This document shows positions 28,397 through 37,310 of a stretch of DNA of 64,000 nt, piece by piece. The notes below the pieces were generated by a model. It was given only the letters and a program-made list of their open reading frames with translations. It had not been told where the DNA came from and searched no databases. Position 1 is the stretch's first letter, and every line of letters starts with the position of its first letter. The position numbers and the translations under genes are program-made. The DNA comes from Dyadobacter sp. MSC1_007 (GTDB lineage Bacteria > Bacteroidota > Bacteroidia > Cytophagales > Spirosomataceae): NCBI RefSeq assembly GCF_023667495.1, contig NZ_JAMOZL010000003.1, positions 248,001 to 312,000 on the forward strand, written 5' to 3'.

Positions 28397-28424
28397 AGAG
28401 CCGGAGCCCAGTGCTCCGGTTCTT
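28397..28424 (+). terminator. Weak terminator-like hairpin after eno
   Basis: Stem AGAGCCGGAGC with GCTCCGGTTCT (28397-28407, 28413-28423, one G-U pair), but followed only by TGTTTC. Termination may be partial, leaving some read-through into the next two genes. Confidence 0.55.
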
Positions 28425-28443
28425 GTTTCAGGGCATTTCGAAG

Positions 28444-28776
28444 ATGAAAAACCAATCATTCTGGTCACTGCATAGCTTGAAGAACTTTTATATTGCCACG
28501 CTCGTAGCCTGGCTGATATGGGTTTTGTTCCTGGATAACAATAATATAAGGATTGTACTTTCCAACCGCATGAAGATGAAAGATCTGGAAAAGGAGAGGG
28601 CGATACTTCAGGGAAAAATCAAGGAAGTAAAAAAGGAAAGGAATGAAGTTTTCGGTAACCCGAAAATGCTGGAAAAATGGGCGCGCGAGAAATTCATGAT
28701 GCGCCGCCCGAATGAAGAAGTGTATGTGATTGTGGATGAAAACAATCAACCTGTAGAAAGCAAGAAGGCAGAATAG
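28444..28776 (+). CDS. DivIC/FtsB-type septum formation protein
   Basis: A 110-aa single-pass membrane protein when started at the ATG at 28444 (MKNQSFWSLHS). A transmembrane helix (about 17-34) is followed by a coiled coil (LEKERAILQGKIKEVKKERNE) and the family C-terminus GNPKMLEKWAREKFMMRRPN, which ends the DivIC fold. Such proteins act with FtsL and FtsQ at the divisome. It lies between eno and gpmI. Confidence 0.88.
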   Translation: MKNQSFWSLHSLKNFYIATLVAWLIWVLFLDNNNIRIVLSNRMKMKDLEKERAILQGKIKEVKKERNEVFGNPKMLEKWAREKFMMRRPNEEVYVIVDENNQPVESKKAE

Positions 28777-28823
28777 GCATACAATAGCCTCCTGCAAAAT
28801 ATATAATCTTAATCTCCAATACA

Positions 28824-30356
28824 TTGAGCAAGAAAGTCATTCTGATTATCATGGACGGCTGGGGAATTGCCAAATCCGGAGAGGAGGGCCGTTCGGCCGT
28901 ACTCGCTGCGAACACCCCATTCTACGATTCTATTTTAGAAAAATATCCGCATAGTAAACTGGAAGCAAGCGGGCTGGCGGTTGGGTTGCCTGATGGACAA
29001 ATGGGTAACTCTGAGGTAGGGCATACCAACCTTGGCGCCGGTAGGGTGGTTTATCAGGATTTGGTAAAAATCAACCTGGCAGTGTCCGAAGGAACGCTCG
29101 CCAATGAACCAGCATTGGTTAATGCACTGGAATATGCAAAAAGCAATGGTAAGAAGGTACACTTCATCGGACTAGTGTCTGACGGGGGCGTCCATTCACA
29201 TATTGAGCATTTGAAAGGCCTTTGTCAGATCGCCGCCGACCGTAGTGTGGACAATGTGTTTGTTCACGCATTCACAGATGGCCGGGATACCGACCCCAAG
29301 AGCGGCCTGGGCTTCCTGACAGAGCTAAGAGACTCAATGAACAAGTCGACCGGGCAAATTGCAAGCATCACAGGACGCTATTATGCGATGGACCGCGACA
29401 AACGCTGGGAGCGCGTGAAATTGGCGTATGATGCGATGGTCCATGGCGAAGGCAAGCACGTACCTGCGAGTGATGTGCTTACAGCCGTACAAGCGTCATA
29501 TGAAGAAGGAGTAACCGATGAATTCATATTGCCGATCATCGCCACCGATGCGCTGGGCGCGCCTATTGCATTGATCGAGGACGGCGACATGGTACTTTGC
29601 TTTAACTTTCGCACAGACCGTGGCCGTGAAATCACCGAGGTACTTACCCAGCAGGATTTCCACGAACAAAATATGCACAAACTCAATTTGAAGTACATCA
29701 CAATGACTAATTATGATGATACATACAAAGGAGTGGACGTGATATTTGATAAGGATAATCTGAACAACACTTTGGGAGAAGTGCTGGAATCGGCAGGAAA
29801 GAAACAGATCCGCATTGCCGAAACAGAGAAATACCCGCACGTAACATTCTTCTTTTCGGGAGGCCGTGAAAAGCCGTTTGAAGGTGAAAGCCGACTGCTG
29901 TGCCCTTCACCGAAAGTTGCAACTTATGACCTTCAGCCCGAAATGTCCGCATTCGGCATTCGTGATGCGATTGTTCCTGAATTGATAAAAGAAGAGGTGG
30001 ATTTTGTCTGCCTTAACTTCGCGAATCCGGATATGGTAGGACATACCGGCGTGTTCGAAGCTGCTGTGAAGGCTTGTGAAACGGTTGATCAGTGCGTTCA
30101 GGCAGTAGTTACCACTGGACTTGACCATGGCTATTCGTCCATTATCATCGCCGACCACGGAAATTCAGATTATATGATGAATGACGACGGCTCTCCAAAC
30201 ACTGCGCATTCGCTGAATCTGGTGCCCTGTATTTTAGTCGATAACAACTATCAGGCCCCGATTAAAAACGGAAAGCTTGCAGATATTGCACCAACCATTC
30301 TGGCGTTGATGGGTATTCCACAACCGACAGAAATGACTGGAACCAGCATTTTGTAA
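28824..30356 (+). CDS. gpmI: Phosphoglycerate mutase, cofactor-independent
   Basis: A 510-aa alkaline-phosphatase-superfamily enzyme that interconverts 3- and 2-phosphoglycerate with two Mn ions. The start is TTG at 28824: the next ATG is inside the metal-binding IIMDGWG, so it cannot be the start. The catalytic Ser is in QMGNSEVGHTNLGAGR; later ligands are in FTDGRDTDP, FANPDMVGHTG and IIADHGNSD. It is 47 nt after the DivIC-like gene and one gene from eno, its pathway neighbour. Confidence 0.97.
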   Translation: MSKKVILIIMDGWGIAKSGEEGRSAVLAANTPFYDSILEKYPHSKLEASGLAVGLPDGQMGNSEVGHTNLGAGRVVYQDLVKINLAVSEGTLANEPALVNALEYAKSNGKKVHFIGLVSDGGVHSHIEHLKGLCQIAADRSVDNVFVHAFTDGRDTDPKSGLGFLTELRDSMNKSTGQIASITGRYYAMDRDKRWERVKLAYDAMVHGEGKHVPASDVLTAVQASYEEGVTDEFILPIIATDALGAPIALIEDGDMVLCFNFRTDRGREITEVLTQQDFHEQNMHKLNLKYITMTNYDDTYKGVDVIFDKDNLNNTLGEVLESAGKKQIRIAETEKYPHVTFFFSGGREKPFEGESRLLCPSPKVATYDLQPEMSAFGIRDAIVPELIKEEVDFVCLNFANPDMVGHTGVFEAAVKACETVDQCVQAVVTTGLDHGYSSIIIADHGNSDYMMNDDGSPNTAHSLNLVPCILVDNNYQAPIKNGKLADIAPTILALMGIPQPTEMTGTSIL

Positions 30357-30386
30357 AACTTAACCCGTTCAAAAGGTGTTAATTTG

Positions 30387-30417
30387 CAGAGAGTCCGAAC
30401 GGGCTCTCTGTTTTTTT
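30387..30417 (+). terminator. Intrinsic terminator after gpmI
   Basis: A 10-bp stem CAGAGAGTCC/GGGCTCTCTG (30387-30396, 30401-30410, one G-U), loop GAAC, then seven T. Confidence 0.9.
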
Positions 30418-30443
30418 ATAATTAGCCTGGGACATAACTGAGG

Positions 30444-31073
30444 ATGAACCCTTTGAAAATGCAATTTCAATCATATCAAGAACCTTATTCCAAAGTATTA
30501 AGCCTGATCAGGTGTTTATCGGTAGCCTTCTTGTGTTTCGCATTCACATCATGTCAGGATGAAAATGAGGCAGGTAAAGAAGATATAAAGCTTTATTTTG
30601 ATCTCAAAGGCTTTATAGGGAATCAGGTCATCTATTTGAACGAAAAAAAGCCGGAAATTACCAAGACAGCTGCATTAGGCAAACGGAAAGAAGTATTGAA
30701 GTCGCGGGATGTAGACTGGAAAAAGGAGTTGGAATTGTTTATACAGGCTGATCTCAATAAACCTTCGTACCGGCAAAGCTATGACGTACTCCGCGCCGAT
30801 TCTTCGCATTATGAATACCGGCTGAAAGCAAATGCCGATCTCCCGGTTAAATACCTTAAAATAATCATCGATACTACGCTGAAACAACCTGTTTATGTAG
30901 AAGCGCTACTTGTTGCCAGAAATAAGATATATAGTTCCGAGAAAAAGATCAAGCTTCAATCAATTCGAAAGGACAATTTGCTTGAAATTGGTTCCTATTC
31001 TATCGAAGGATATCAGAAGCTGGTGTTCATGGAGACGAAACCCTTCACAATAGCCGGTAAAATAGGATTATAG
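30444..31073 (+). CDS. Lipoprotein of unknown function
   Basis: A 209-aa protein with a lipoprotein signal (SVAFLCFAFTSCQDEN; Cys37 if the first ATG is used). The start is uncertain; a second ATG at codon 6 gives a shorter leader. The mature part is about 170 residues with alternating strands and many Lys and Tyr (YFDLKGFIGNQVIYLNEKKP). No family is recognised. It probably faces the periplasm or the cell surface. It follows the gpmI terminator, so it is expressed separately. Confidence 0.75.
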   Translation: MNPLKMQFQSYQEPYSKVLSLIRCLSVAFLCFAFTSCQDENEAGKEDIKLYFDLKGFIGNQVIYLNEKKPEITKTAALGKRKEVLKSRDVDWKKELELFIQADLNKPSYRQSYDVLRADSSHYEYRLKANADLPVKYLKIIIDTTLKQPVYVEALLVARNKIYSSEKKIKLQSIRKDNLLEIGSYSIEGYQKLVFMETKPFTIAGKIGL

Positions 31074-31115
31074 CGGTTTTTTTGCACAATTTTGCCTGTA
31101 CTCTTACACCATAAT

Positions 31116-31138
31116 TTGGGTAAACATTACCCAATTTT
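31116..31138 (+). other. Inverted repeat downstream of the 30444 lipoprotein gene
   Basis: Perfect 8-bp arms TTGGGTAA and TTACCCAA separated by ACA, followed by TTTT. It could be a short terminator or an operator-like site. Confidence 0.5.
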
Positions 31139-31201
31139 CTAACGGCTGATCTGATTTATTTGCATGAATACCAGACTTTCCTTATAATCGTTCAGCGACT
31201 C

Positions 31202-31238
31202 AAAAAGAGCCCTAATCCGTGAGATTTGGGCTCTTTTT
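31202..31238 (+). terminator. Intrinsic terminator, no gene directly upstream
   Basis: A perfect 11-bp stem AAAAAGAGCCC/GGGCTCTTTTT with a T run. The nearest upstream gene ends 128 nt before it, which suggests that it ends a short RNA. Confidence 0.8.
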
Positions 31239-31399
31239 GCATTTAGCGAATGTCTATTCCTGGTTCAAAATAATGTTGAATCTTTCCCGATTTACCAGTC
31301 GGCACAGAATTGTTTCAAACTGAATCAGAATCATGTAGACCCGGATCAAATTTAACCTGTCACATGTAAACTAAATCACACAAGTAAAACTTAATATCA

Positions 31400-32353
31400 A
31401 TGCAACAAGAACAGAAAAATAAGCAAAGCATAGCTTGGGCAATGGTTGTTGTCCTTGGGCTAGCGACAGCCATGTTTGGCTACCTGTTTACAACTCAAAA
31501 ACAGGAATTGACTCAGCAGGAAGCTACAGTAGTTGAGAAAGCAAGAGAACTGGCTGTAACCAAAACTAAACTGGATTCTATTTCGACAGTACTTGACGCG
31601 AAAATCGCAGAAGTTGAAAGACTGGGTGGCGACATTACAGAACTGACCAAAGTAAAGGAGAAACTTGAAGCGGATAAAGTGGCATTCAGCCGTAGCAGAA
31701 GAGTTGAAACCAACAAATACCTTGGCAAGATTAAGGAATACGAGAAATTCCTGGTAGAAAAAGACGAAATGATCGCGCAGCTTAAAGCTGAAAACGAGCA
31801 TCTGGTAGCAACCAACGACTCATTACACACACACGTAGGTTCATTGACCAGCGAACGTGAGCGTTTGGTACAACGTCAGGCTGAATTAACTGACTCTGTG
31901 GTAACTTTTACCGCTGCAAACAAAGAGCTTAGCGCGAAAGTTAGCAAAGCAGCATCTCTGAAAGCTCAGAACCTGAAAATCCTGACTGTAAACTCAAGAG
32001 GCAAAACCAAGGATAAAGATGAATACAAATCCAGCCGTGTAGACAAGCTGAAACTGGTGTTCAACCTGCCTGAAAATGAGTTGACTGCACAAGAGCCAAA
32101 AGACATTTATGTAAGAGTGCTCGATCCGGAAGGAGCAGTTGTAGCCGACGATGCAACCGGTTCAGGAGAGTTTGAAATTGATGGTGCACCTTCGAAATTC
32201 ACAACCCGCGAATCGATTGCTTATCAAAACAATAACCAGAAAGTTGAGATGTTGTACGATAACACATCGCAACTCCGCCCAGGCAAATACAATGTAGAGC
32301 TTTATGCGGAAGGTTATAAGATCGGTGGTGGTAACTTCACTATCAAGAAATAA
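31400..32353 (+). CDS. Membrane-anchored coiled-coil protein, unknown
   Basis: A 317-aa protein: a short cytoplasmic N-terminus, one transmembrane helix (about 12-30, IAWAMVVVLGLATAMFGYLF), a heptad-rich coiled coil to about residue 200, and a C-terminal beta domain (DKLKLVFNLPENEL, then KDIYVRVLDPEGAVVAD and PGKYNVELYAEGYKIGGGNF). It is paralogous to the partial gene at 1-517. The topology suggests an inner-membrane anchor with a long periplasmic rod and a globular head; function unknown. It stands alone between two terminators. Confidence 0.85.
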   Translation: MQQEQKNKQSIAWAMVVVLGLATAMFGYLFTTQKQELTQQEATVVEKARELAVTKTKLDSISTVLDAKIAEVERLGGDITELTKVKEKLEADKVAFSRSRRVETNKYLGKIKEYEKFLVEKDEMIAQLKAENEHLVATNDSLHTHVGSLTSERERLVQRQAELTDSVVTFTAANKELSAKVSKAASLKAQNLKILTVNSRGKTKDKDEYKSSRVDKLKLVFNLPENELTAQEPKDIYVRVLDPEGAVVADDATGSGEFEIDGAPSKFTTRESIAYQNNNQKVEMLYDNTSQLRPGKYNVELYAEGYKIGGGNFTIKK

Positions 32354-32382
32354 AGAGCTAACTTCACACCATGCATAGCTAT

Positions 32383-32417
32383 AAAAGGCGGCTGATTTAA
32401 TATCAGCTGCCTTTTTT
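32383..32417 (+). terminator. Intrinsic terminator between convergent genes
   Basis: A 14-bp stem (32383-32396 with 32402-32415, one G-U), loop TTAAT, then T. It lies 29 nt after the coiled-coil gene and 18 nt from the end of the convergent PPK2 gene. Confidence 0.85.
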
Positions 32418-32434
32418 CTTTATGGTCGCCTGGA

Positions 32435-33328
32435 TTAAGGCTGCGTATTCTGCGCTTTGATAACGTCGATATAATGCTTTAATTCTTTCGTTCTGGCCGG
32501 TCCCGATTCGGGATATTCCATTTTCATTTGCTTCAATTCTTCTGTCACTATTCTTGCTACGGTAAGTCTGAGATTCTTTTTATCGTCGGCGGGTACAACA
32601 TACCAGGGCGCTTTTTTAGAAGCTGTTTCGTTAATGCAATCTTCGTAGGCCTGCATGTACTCGTCCCATTTATCGCGGACCTTCACGTCCTGTTCTTCAA
32701 ACTTCCAGTTTTTTGAAGGATCTTCAATGCGTTCGATCAACCGCTCGGCTTGTTCCTCTTTGGATACATTCAGGAAAAACTTAATCACCCTGATGCCATT
32801 TCGGTAAAGGTATTTTTCAAGATTGCGGATGTCAGAATAGCGGTGCTTCCATACTTTTTCCAGATCCTCAGTCAGTTCGAGCGGAAGCCTTTGTGATTGA
32901 GTAAGGATTTCGGGCTGGACTTTCACTACTAATACTTCTTCATAATAGCTGCGGTTGAAAATCGTAATAGTGCCGCGCTGAGGCAGCACTTGGTTGGTCC
33001 TCCAAAGGAAATCATGCCCGAGTTCGGTCTCTGTCGGACGCTTAAAGGAGTGTATTTTGACACCGACGGGATTTACGCCGGAAAGTACATGCTTGATCGT
33101 TCCATCTTTCCCCGCCGCGTCCATGGCCTGGAAAACAACCAGCAAGCCGTAACGGTTATGCGCGTACATTTTGCTTTGCAATTCGTCGAGCTCGCGGCCA
33201 GATTCCGCCTGCATCGCTTCATATTCGTCCTTATCGGCGTAAATATCCTTAAAGCGGGTTTTTACCTTTTTAATATCAAATTTTTTACTGCCGTCGTAAC
33301 GGTAATCATCCAAATTGAAGTCTGACAT
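32435..33328 (-). CDS. Polyphosphate kinase 2 family protein
   Basis: A 297-aa nucleotide kinase that uses polyphosphate as donor. The start is the ATG at 33328 (MSDFNLDDYRYDG); a TTG start at 33361 would overlap rdgB. Walker A is FQAMDAAGKDGTIKHV; Walker B and lid follow (IFNRSYYEEVLVVKV, then RIEDPSKNWKF). HDFLWR and APWYVVPADDKKNLR match the class that phosphorylates both AMP and ADP (class III); this is inferred from motifs. It lies 29 nt after rdgB on the same strand, so nucleotide maintenance genes are adjacent. Confidence 0.92.
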   Translation of the reverse strand: MSDFNLDDYRYDGSKKFDIKKVKTRFKDIYADKDEYEAMQAESGRELDELQSKMYAHNRYGLLVVFQAMDAAGKDGTIKHVLSGVNPVGVKIHSFKRPTETELGHDFLWRTNQVLPQRGTITIFNRSYYEEVLVVKVQPEILTQSQRLPLELTEDLEKVWKHRYSDIRNLEKYLYRNGIRVIKFFLNVSKEEQAERLIERIEDPSKNWKFEEQDVKVRDKWDEYMQAYEDCINETASKKAPWYVVPADDKKNLRLTVARIVTEELKQMKMEYPESGPARTKELKHYIDVIKAQNTQP

Positions 33329-33357
33329 TTCCGTAGGGTTTGATGTGAATAAAAAAC

Positions 33358-33933
33358 TCAATGGTTTTCAAGAAAATCGATCAGGCCTGCAAATGCAATG
33401 GAGCGGTGACTGATTTTAGATTTTTCCGCCAGGCTCATTTCTGCAAAAGTCCGATCGTGGCCTTGCGGAACAAACACCGGATCATATCCAAAGCCACCGG
33501 TGCCACGTTTCTCACCTATGATCGTGCCCGGAACCCTTCCCTCGAATGCATGATATTCATTCTGGAAGCTTAGGTAAATGACCGTCTTGAAGTAGGCGCT
33601 GCGGTCGTTTTCATTGGAAAGTTTTTGTAGCAAGAGATTGATGTTATCATCATGGCTGCGTTGTGGGCCCGCGTAATATGCTGAATGCACGCCAGGCTCG
33701 CCATTGAGAGAGGGAACGATGAGACCACTGTCATCGGCGAAACAGTCGAGGCCGTATTTTTCGTGAACATAGCGGGCTTTTGCCAGCGCATTCTCCTCAA
33801 TCGTCTCAAATGGTTCTGGGATCTCTTCTAAGCAGCCGATTTCGGACAGTGTAACGAGCTCAAACTTGTCACCCAGCAGTGCCTGTATTTCTTTCAGTTT
33901 GTTTTGGTTGTTTGTTGCAAAGCAAAGTTTCAT
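33358..33933 (-). CDS. rdgB: dITP/XTP pyrophosphatase (RdgB/HAM1)
   Basis: A 191-aa house-cleaning pyrophosphatase that removes ITP and XTP from the nucleotide pool. The start is the ATG at 33933 (MKLCFATNNQNKLKEI), which places the family N-terminus first. Also present are CFADDSGLIVPSL, GTGGFGYDPVF and SHRSIAFAGL. It precedes the PPK2 gene by 29 nt. Confidence 0.96.
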   Translation of the reverse strand: MKLCFATNNQNKLKEIQALLGDKFELVTLSEIGCLEEIPEPFETIEENALAKARYVHEKYGLDCFADDSGLIVPSLNGEPGVHSAYYAGPQRSHDDNINLLLQKLSNENDRSAYFKTVIYLSFQNEYHAFEGRVPGTIIGEKRGTGGFGYDPVFVPQGHDRTFAEMSLAEKSKISHRSIAFAGLIDFLENH

Positions 33934-33967
33934 AGGCAAGTAATGTTTTTCTGAATGCATTTTACAT

Positions 33968-34001
33968 AAAAAAACGGCTACTCTTGTGAAGCAGCCGTTT
34001 T
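33968..34001 (-). terminator. Intrinsic terminator after the FKBP gene
   Basis: Read on the minus strand: AAAACGGCT (34001-33993) pairs with AGCCGTTTT (33979-33971), then more T. It lies 17 nt after the FKBP lipoprotein gene. Confidence 0.85.
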
Positions 34002-34018
34002 AAATGAATTTAGAGCGT

Positions 34019-34924
34019 TTATTTCGTAGGAGCAGGTGCTACCGGTGCAGCTGGTTGCGCAGGGCCCTTGCTGAAATCGAGAAGCTCCATTTCGAACTGC
34101 AATACCGAGTTGCCAGGGATCGGGCCGTAAGCCTCTGGTCCGTATGCAAGACCCGATGGGACTAGCAGAAGTCCTTTTTCGCCTTTTTTCATCAGCATAA
34201 TACCTTCTTCCCAACCTGGGATCACCATACCTGCGCCTACTTGCAGGTCCAATGGCTTGCCCTGGTTTTTAGAACTGTCAAATTCTTTTCCGTCGAGGAA
34301 TTTACCGGTGTAATGCACTTTCACATTGTCACCCGAAACAGGGCTTGGCCCTGTGCCTTCGACTTGTGGTACATAAACAAGGCCTGATGCGGTTTTTCTG
34401 GCCTTAGCTTTCAGATTGTTTTTAGCAAGAAAATCTTCGATAGTCTTGGCATCAATAGATTTCTGTTTCACGCCGGCTTCGGATTGCTGCTTTTGGAATT
34501 CCTCCGAAGTAAGCACGCTGATAACTTTTACCGTAAAAGTCAATTCCGATCCTTTTTTGATCATTGGAGGCATTGGCTGGCCGATTTTTGCAAACAAAGT
34601 GTCCGCATTGACCATAAATTTCGCGCTGTCGCCTGTTGCCAGGGTCGTAAGACCTTCTTCAAAGCTGCCTTTGTAAGGAGGAGCCTGCAACACCATCTTA
34701 ACAGGGTTCTTTTCTTTATAAGTATCCCGGAGCGTGGAATCAGATCCGTTTTTCAGCACCAGGTGGAAAGTCATAATATCTCCCAGTTTCGCTTTCCTTG
34801 CATCGTCCTCATGTTCGAAAAGCTGGTATTTAAGGCCGCTTTCGGTAACCTGTGTCCGATATTTGTTGCAAGCGGCTGCGAGAATAGTTATGCCCATCGC
34901 ATAACCGATTGTTTTAAGATTCAT
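34019..34924 (-). CDS. FKBP-type peptidyl-prolyl isomerase lipoprotein
   Basis: A 301-aa lipoprotein with lipobox ITILAAACN (Cys19). Two FKBP-like regions: a divergent one at about 40-140 (GDIMTFHLVLKNGSDS) and a canonical C-terminal one at about 180-285 (VKVHYTGKFLDGKEFDSS, then VIPGWEEGIMLMKKGEKGLL and IPGNSVLQFEMELLDF). The tail is Pro/Ala-rich. It probably helps fold exported proteins in the periplasm. It is 53 nt after the DHH phosphoesterase gene on the same strand. Confidence 0.93.
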   Translation of the reverse strand: MNLKTIGYAMGITILAAACNKYRTQVTESGLKYQLFEHEDDARKAKLGDIMTFHLVLKNGSDSTLRDTYKEKNPVKMVLQAPPYKGSFEEGLTTLATGDSAKFMVNADTLFAKIGQPMPPMIKKGSELTFTVKVISVLTSEEFQKQQSEAGVKQKSIDAKTIEDFLAKNNLKAKARKTASGLVYVPQVEGTGPSPVSGDNVKVHYTGKFLDGKEFDSSKNQGKPLDLQVGAGMVIPGWEEGIMLMKKGEKGLLLVPSGLAYGPEAYGPIPGNSVLQFEMELLDFSKGPAQPAAPVAPAPTK

Positions 34925-34977
34925 TGGATTGTTTTATTAGAAGATATTTTAGTGAATGAGATGTAAAGAATTTAAGT

Positions 34978-36012
34978 TTAGTCAACGCTTAAAAGTTGTT
35001 CCTGGTATGATGGCAGCACACTTAAAAATCGTGCAACCGTTTCATTTACTGACTGTTCCGATCGTCCTCCCGAAGCGTTCTTATGTCCGCCACCACTGAA
35101 ATGCGTACTGGCCAGATCCCTTACTGAGAATGTGCCGACGGAGCGGAATGAGATTTTAACCTCGCCTTTTCTTTCAATAAACATAGCTGACATAACCACG
35201 TTTTCGACCTGCAATCCGTAATTCACAATGCCCTCGGTTTCGCCAGAGCTGGAATTGAATTTTTGAAGCTCGGCCTCGGTCAGTACCATATAAGCCGTCC
35301 GGTATTGGGGCAATACGACCAGTTTTTGAGAAAGTACATACCCCAGGAATTGCAGACGGGATAATGGTGCATTATCGTAGATCAAACGATGCACGCGACT
35401 GGAATCGAAGCCGGTCCGCATCAGATCCGCAACTGCCAAATGCACCGCGGGAGTCACATTACCGTGCCTGAACGACCCGGTATCGGTCATAATGCCTGCG
35501 TACAGACATTCGGCCATGGGTATATCAAAAATTTCTTCGGCAGGTAATCCGCCTTCCATCTCTTTGACAAGCTCATAAACAAGCTGAGCCGTTGCAGCCG
35601 CATTGGTATCCCAAACCATCCATTTAGCAAAATGCTCGGGTTCCAGGTGATGATCGATCATCATTTTGGGAGCCGCAGCATCCTGAACCACTTTGCCAAG
35701 GTCTTTCAACCGGGACAATGCAGAAAAATCCAGACAGCAGATCAATGTCGCCTGCTCGATCTTCTTTTTGCATTTGCCTTGCTCGCTTTGCTTTTCGTAA
35801 ACCAGTACATGCTCCATTCCTGAAAGCCACCGAAGGTTTGCAGCATAGTCGGTAGGACTGATTACGGTTACGTCATGGCCTTTTTTGATCAAATAACTAG
35901 CCCAGCCCAGGGAAGATCCCAAAGCATCAGCGTCCGGGTCGCGATGCGTCGTAATAACAATTTTTTGAGGTTGGGATAAAAAAGAGCGAAGCTCTTCAAT
36001 GGTTTGATTCAC
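34978..36012 (-). CDS. DHH-family phosphoesterase (NrnA-like)
   Basis: A 344-aa enzyme of the DHH/DHHA1 family, which degrades short RNA oligonucleotides and may dephosphorylate pAp. The metal motifs are ITTHRDPDADALGSSLG, CCLDFS, MIDHHLEPEH and GIMTDTGSFRH; DHHA1 has HFSGGGHKNASGG. The first motif has A where many homologues have G (PDGDA). Cytoplasmic, no signal peptide. Function is by family; no substrate can be assigned from sequence. Confidence 0.92.
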   Translation of the reverse strand: MNQTIEELRSFLSQPQKIVITTHRDPDADALGSSLGWASYLIKKGHDVTVISPTDYAANLRWLSGMEHVLVYEKQSEQGKCKKKIEQATLICCLDFSALSRLKDLGKVVQDAAAPKMMIDHHLEPEHFAKWMVWDTNAAATAQLVYELVKEMEGGLPAEEIFDIPMAECLYAGIMTDTGSFRHGNVTPAVHLAVADLMRTGFDSSRVHRLIYDNAPLSRLQFLGYVLSQKLVVLPQYRTAYMVLTEAELQKFNSSSGETEGIVNYGLQVENVVMSAMFIERKGEVKISFRSVGTFSVRDLASTHFSGGGHKNASGGRSEQSVNETVARFLSVLPSYQEQLLSVD

Positions 36013-36180
36013 AGTTATTTAATTCAAAAGAAGAATTTCCTGATTGCTTAGAGCCCACAAAATTAATAAAACTGTTGGGATTTGCTTAATCCTGAGCGCT
36101 AAAGGCTGGCAATCAGGCAGTGATTTCGACCGGAAACGAGGTTCAAAAGGAAAGGTTTCCGGATATAAATCTAAAAATAG

Positions 36181-36188
36181 TAGCTTTG
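36181..36188 (+). promoter_or_regulatory. Probable ndk promoter -7 box
   Basis: TAGCTTTG fits TAnnTTTG, 27 nt before the ndk ATG. A TTTC lies at 36156-36159, with a 21-nt spacer. Confidence 0.6.
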
Positions 36189-36215
36189 CAGCAAAATTAA
36201 TTTAGCCAATTAAGT

Positions 36216-36635
36216 ATGTCCACAAATAAGACTTTTACCATGATCAAGCCTGACGCTGTGCAGGATGGTCATTCAGGTTCAATCATCAAAATGATCGAAG
36301 CAGCGGGATTCCGGATTGTAGCCCTGAAAAAAACACAGCTTACGCCAGAGCGTGCGGGAGAATTTTATGCTGTACATAAGGAACGTCCATTTTACAATGA
36401 CCTTTGCTCATACATGTCATCCGGCCCGATCGTGCCGATGATCCTGGAAAAGGAGAATGCGGTTGCTGATTTCCGTACATTAATCGGTGCAACTAACCCT
36501 GCCAATGCCGACGAAGGTACAATCCGCAAATTGTTCGCCAAGTCCATCGAAGCGAATGCCATCCACGGATCGGATTCCGACGAGAATGCAGAAATTGAAG
36601 GAAGCTTCTTCTTTGCCCACATCGAGCAGTTTTAA
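36216..36635 (+). CDS. ndk: Nucleoside diphosphate kinase
   Basis: A 139-aa NDK that balances NTP and dNTP pools. [13 protein letters not shown] at the start and the phospho-His motif [15 protein letters not shown] near the C-terminus are intact. Normal length. It is divergent from the DHH gene and ends at a strong bidirectional terminator. Confidence 0.98.
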   Translation: MSTNKTFTMIKPDAVQDGHSGSIIKMIEAAGFRIVALKKTQLTPERAGEFYAVHKERPFYNDLCSYMSSGPIVPMILEKENAVADFRTLIGATNPANADEGTIRKLFAKSIEANAIHGSDSDENAEIEGSFFFAHIEQF

Positions 36636-36653
36636 GCGGCCATAGTCGAAACA

Positions 36654-36690
36654 AAAAATGCCTGACAGAATCGATCTGTCAGGCATTTTT
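36654..36690. terminator. Bidirectional terminator between ndk and fasciclin gene
   Basis: A perfect 16-bp stem (36654-36669 with 36675-36690) built on ATGCCTGACAGA, with A and T runs at both ends, so it can serve both convergent genes. Confidence 0.92.
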
Positions 36691-36705
36691 GTTGAATAAG
36701 CAATG

Positions 36706-37215
36706 CTATTTTACTAAAAGACTGTCGATTACCTGGATAATGCCGTTGTCAGCATTTACATTTCGTATTTTGATTTCGGAGCCATTGATCGTCACGATCG
36801 AGTCCTTTTTTTCAATTTTCAATGTATCTCCATTTAGTGATTTTTTAGTACCAGCAGAAAATTTGTCATAACTAATCACCTCTTTTCCAATAATGTGATG
36901 TTTTAAAAAAAGCCTGGTAAAAGTATCGCCTTTGGCTATGATCGCTGCCGAGCCAAAAATTTTGGCTTTGGCAAATGCATCATTGTCGGGAGCAAGCACA
37001 GTAAGATTTTCCGTTCTGAATGAGTCACTCATCTCCACATTCAACATTATTTCTTTAAGAATGCTGAACTCATCATTTTGGAGAATAATATCCGTAATGG
37101 TCTTGGGTTTTACCTTATCCTCGGCATCTTCTTTGCAGGAAAAAACAATGGTCGAAAATAGCCCGGCTGCCAAAAAAAATGTCGCACAACGCCCTACAAA
37201 ACGGTTTTTTTTCAT
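36706..37215 (-). CDS. Fasciclin-domain lipoprotein
   Basis: A 169-aa protein with start at the ATG at 37215 (MKKNRFVGR). Signal and lipobox: FLAAGLFSTIVFSCKE. One FAS1 domain fills the rest: TENLTVLAPDNDAFAKA, LFLKHHIIGK, SLNGDTLKIEKKD and the end NGIIQVIDSLLVK. FAS1 domains often mediate adhesion. The domain is short, with divergent first helices. Confidence 0.88.
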   Translation of the reverse strand: MKKNRFVGRCATFFLAAGLFSTIVFSCKEDAEDKVKPKTITDIILQNDEFSILKEIMLNVEMSDSFRTENLTVLAPDNDAFAKAKIFGSAAIIAKGDTFTRLFLKHHIIGKEVISYDKFSAGTKKSLNGDTLKIEKKDSIVTINGSEIKIRNVNADNGIIQVIDSLLVK

Positions 37216-37310
37216 AGCTTTCCAATTGGTTAATTTCTGTAAAACTAATGGAAAATGTATTTTCACAGAATCTCTGACCAGAAATTTTTAATCCTAATCC
37301 CATAACTACC

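Larger units (their letters stand above)
31074..31399 (+). other. Non-coding stretch with two hairpins and a possible small RNA
   Basis: It holds an inverted repeat (31116-31134), a strong terminator (31202-31238), and after that about 160 nt of AT-rich leader ahead of the coiled-coil gene with no clear promoter. A 7-codon frame (ATG at 31164, MNTRLSL) lies between the hairpins. No longer coding sequence was seen. Confidence 0.55.

Noticed and set aside
31295-31312. Sigma-54-like sequence (CGGCACAGAATTGTTT) before the coiled-coil gene
   Set aside because: The -12 GC is missing; a similar CGGCACA occurs near 43337 without promoter context.
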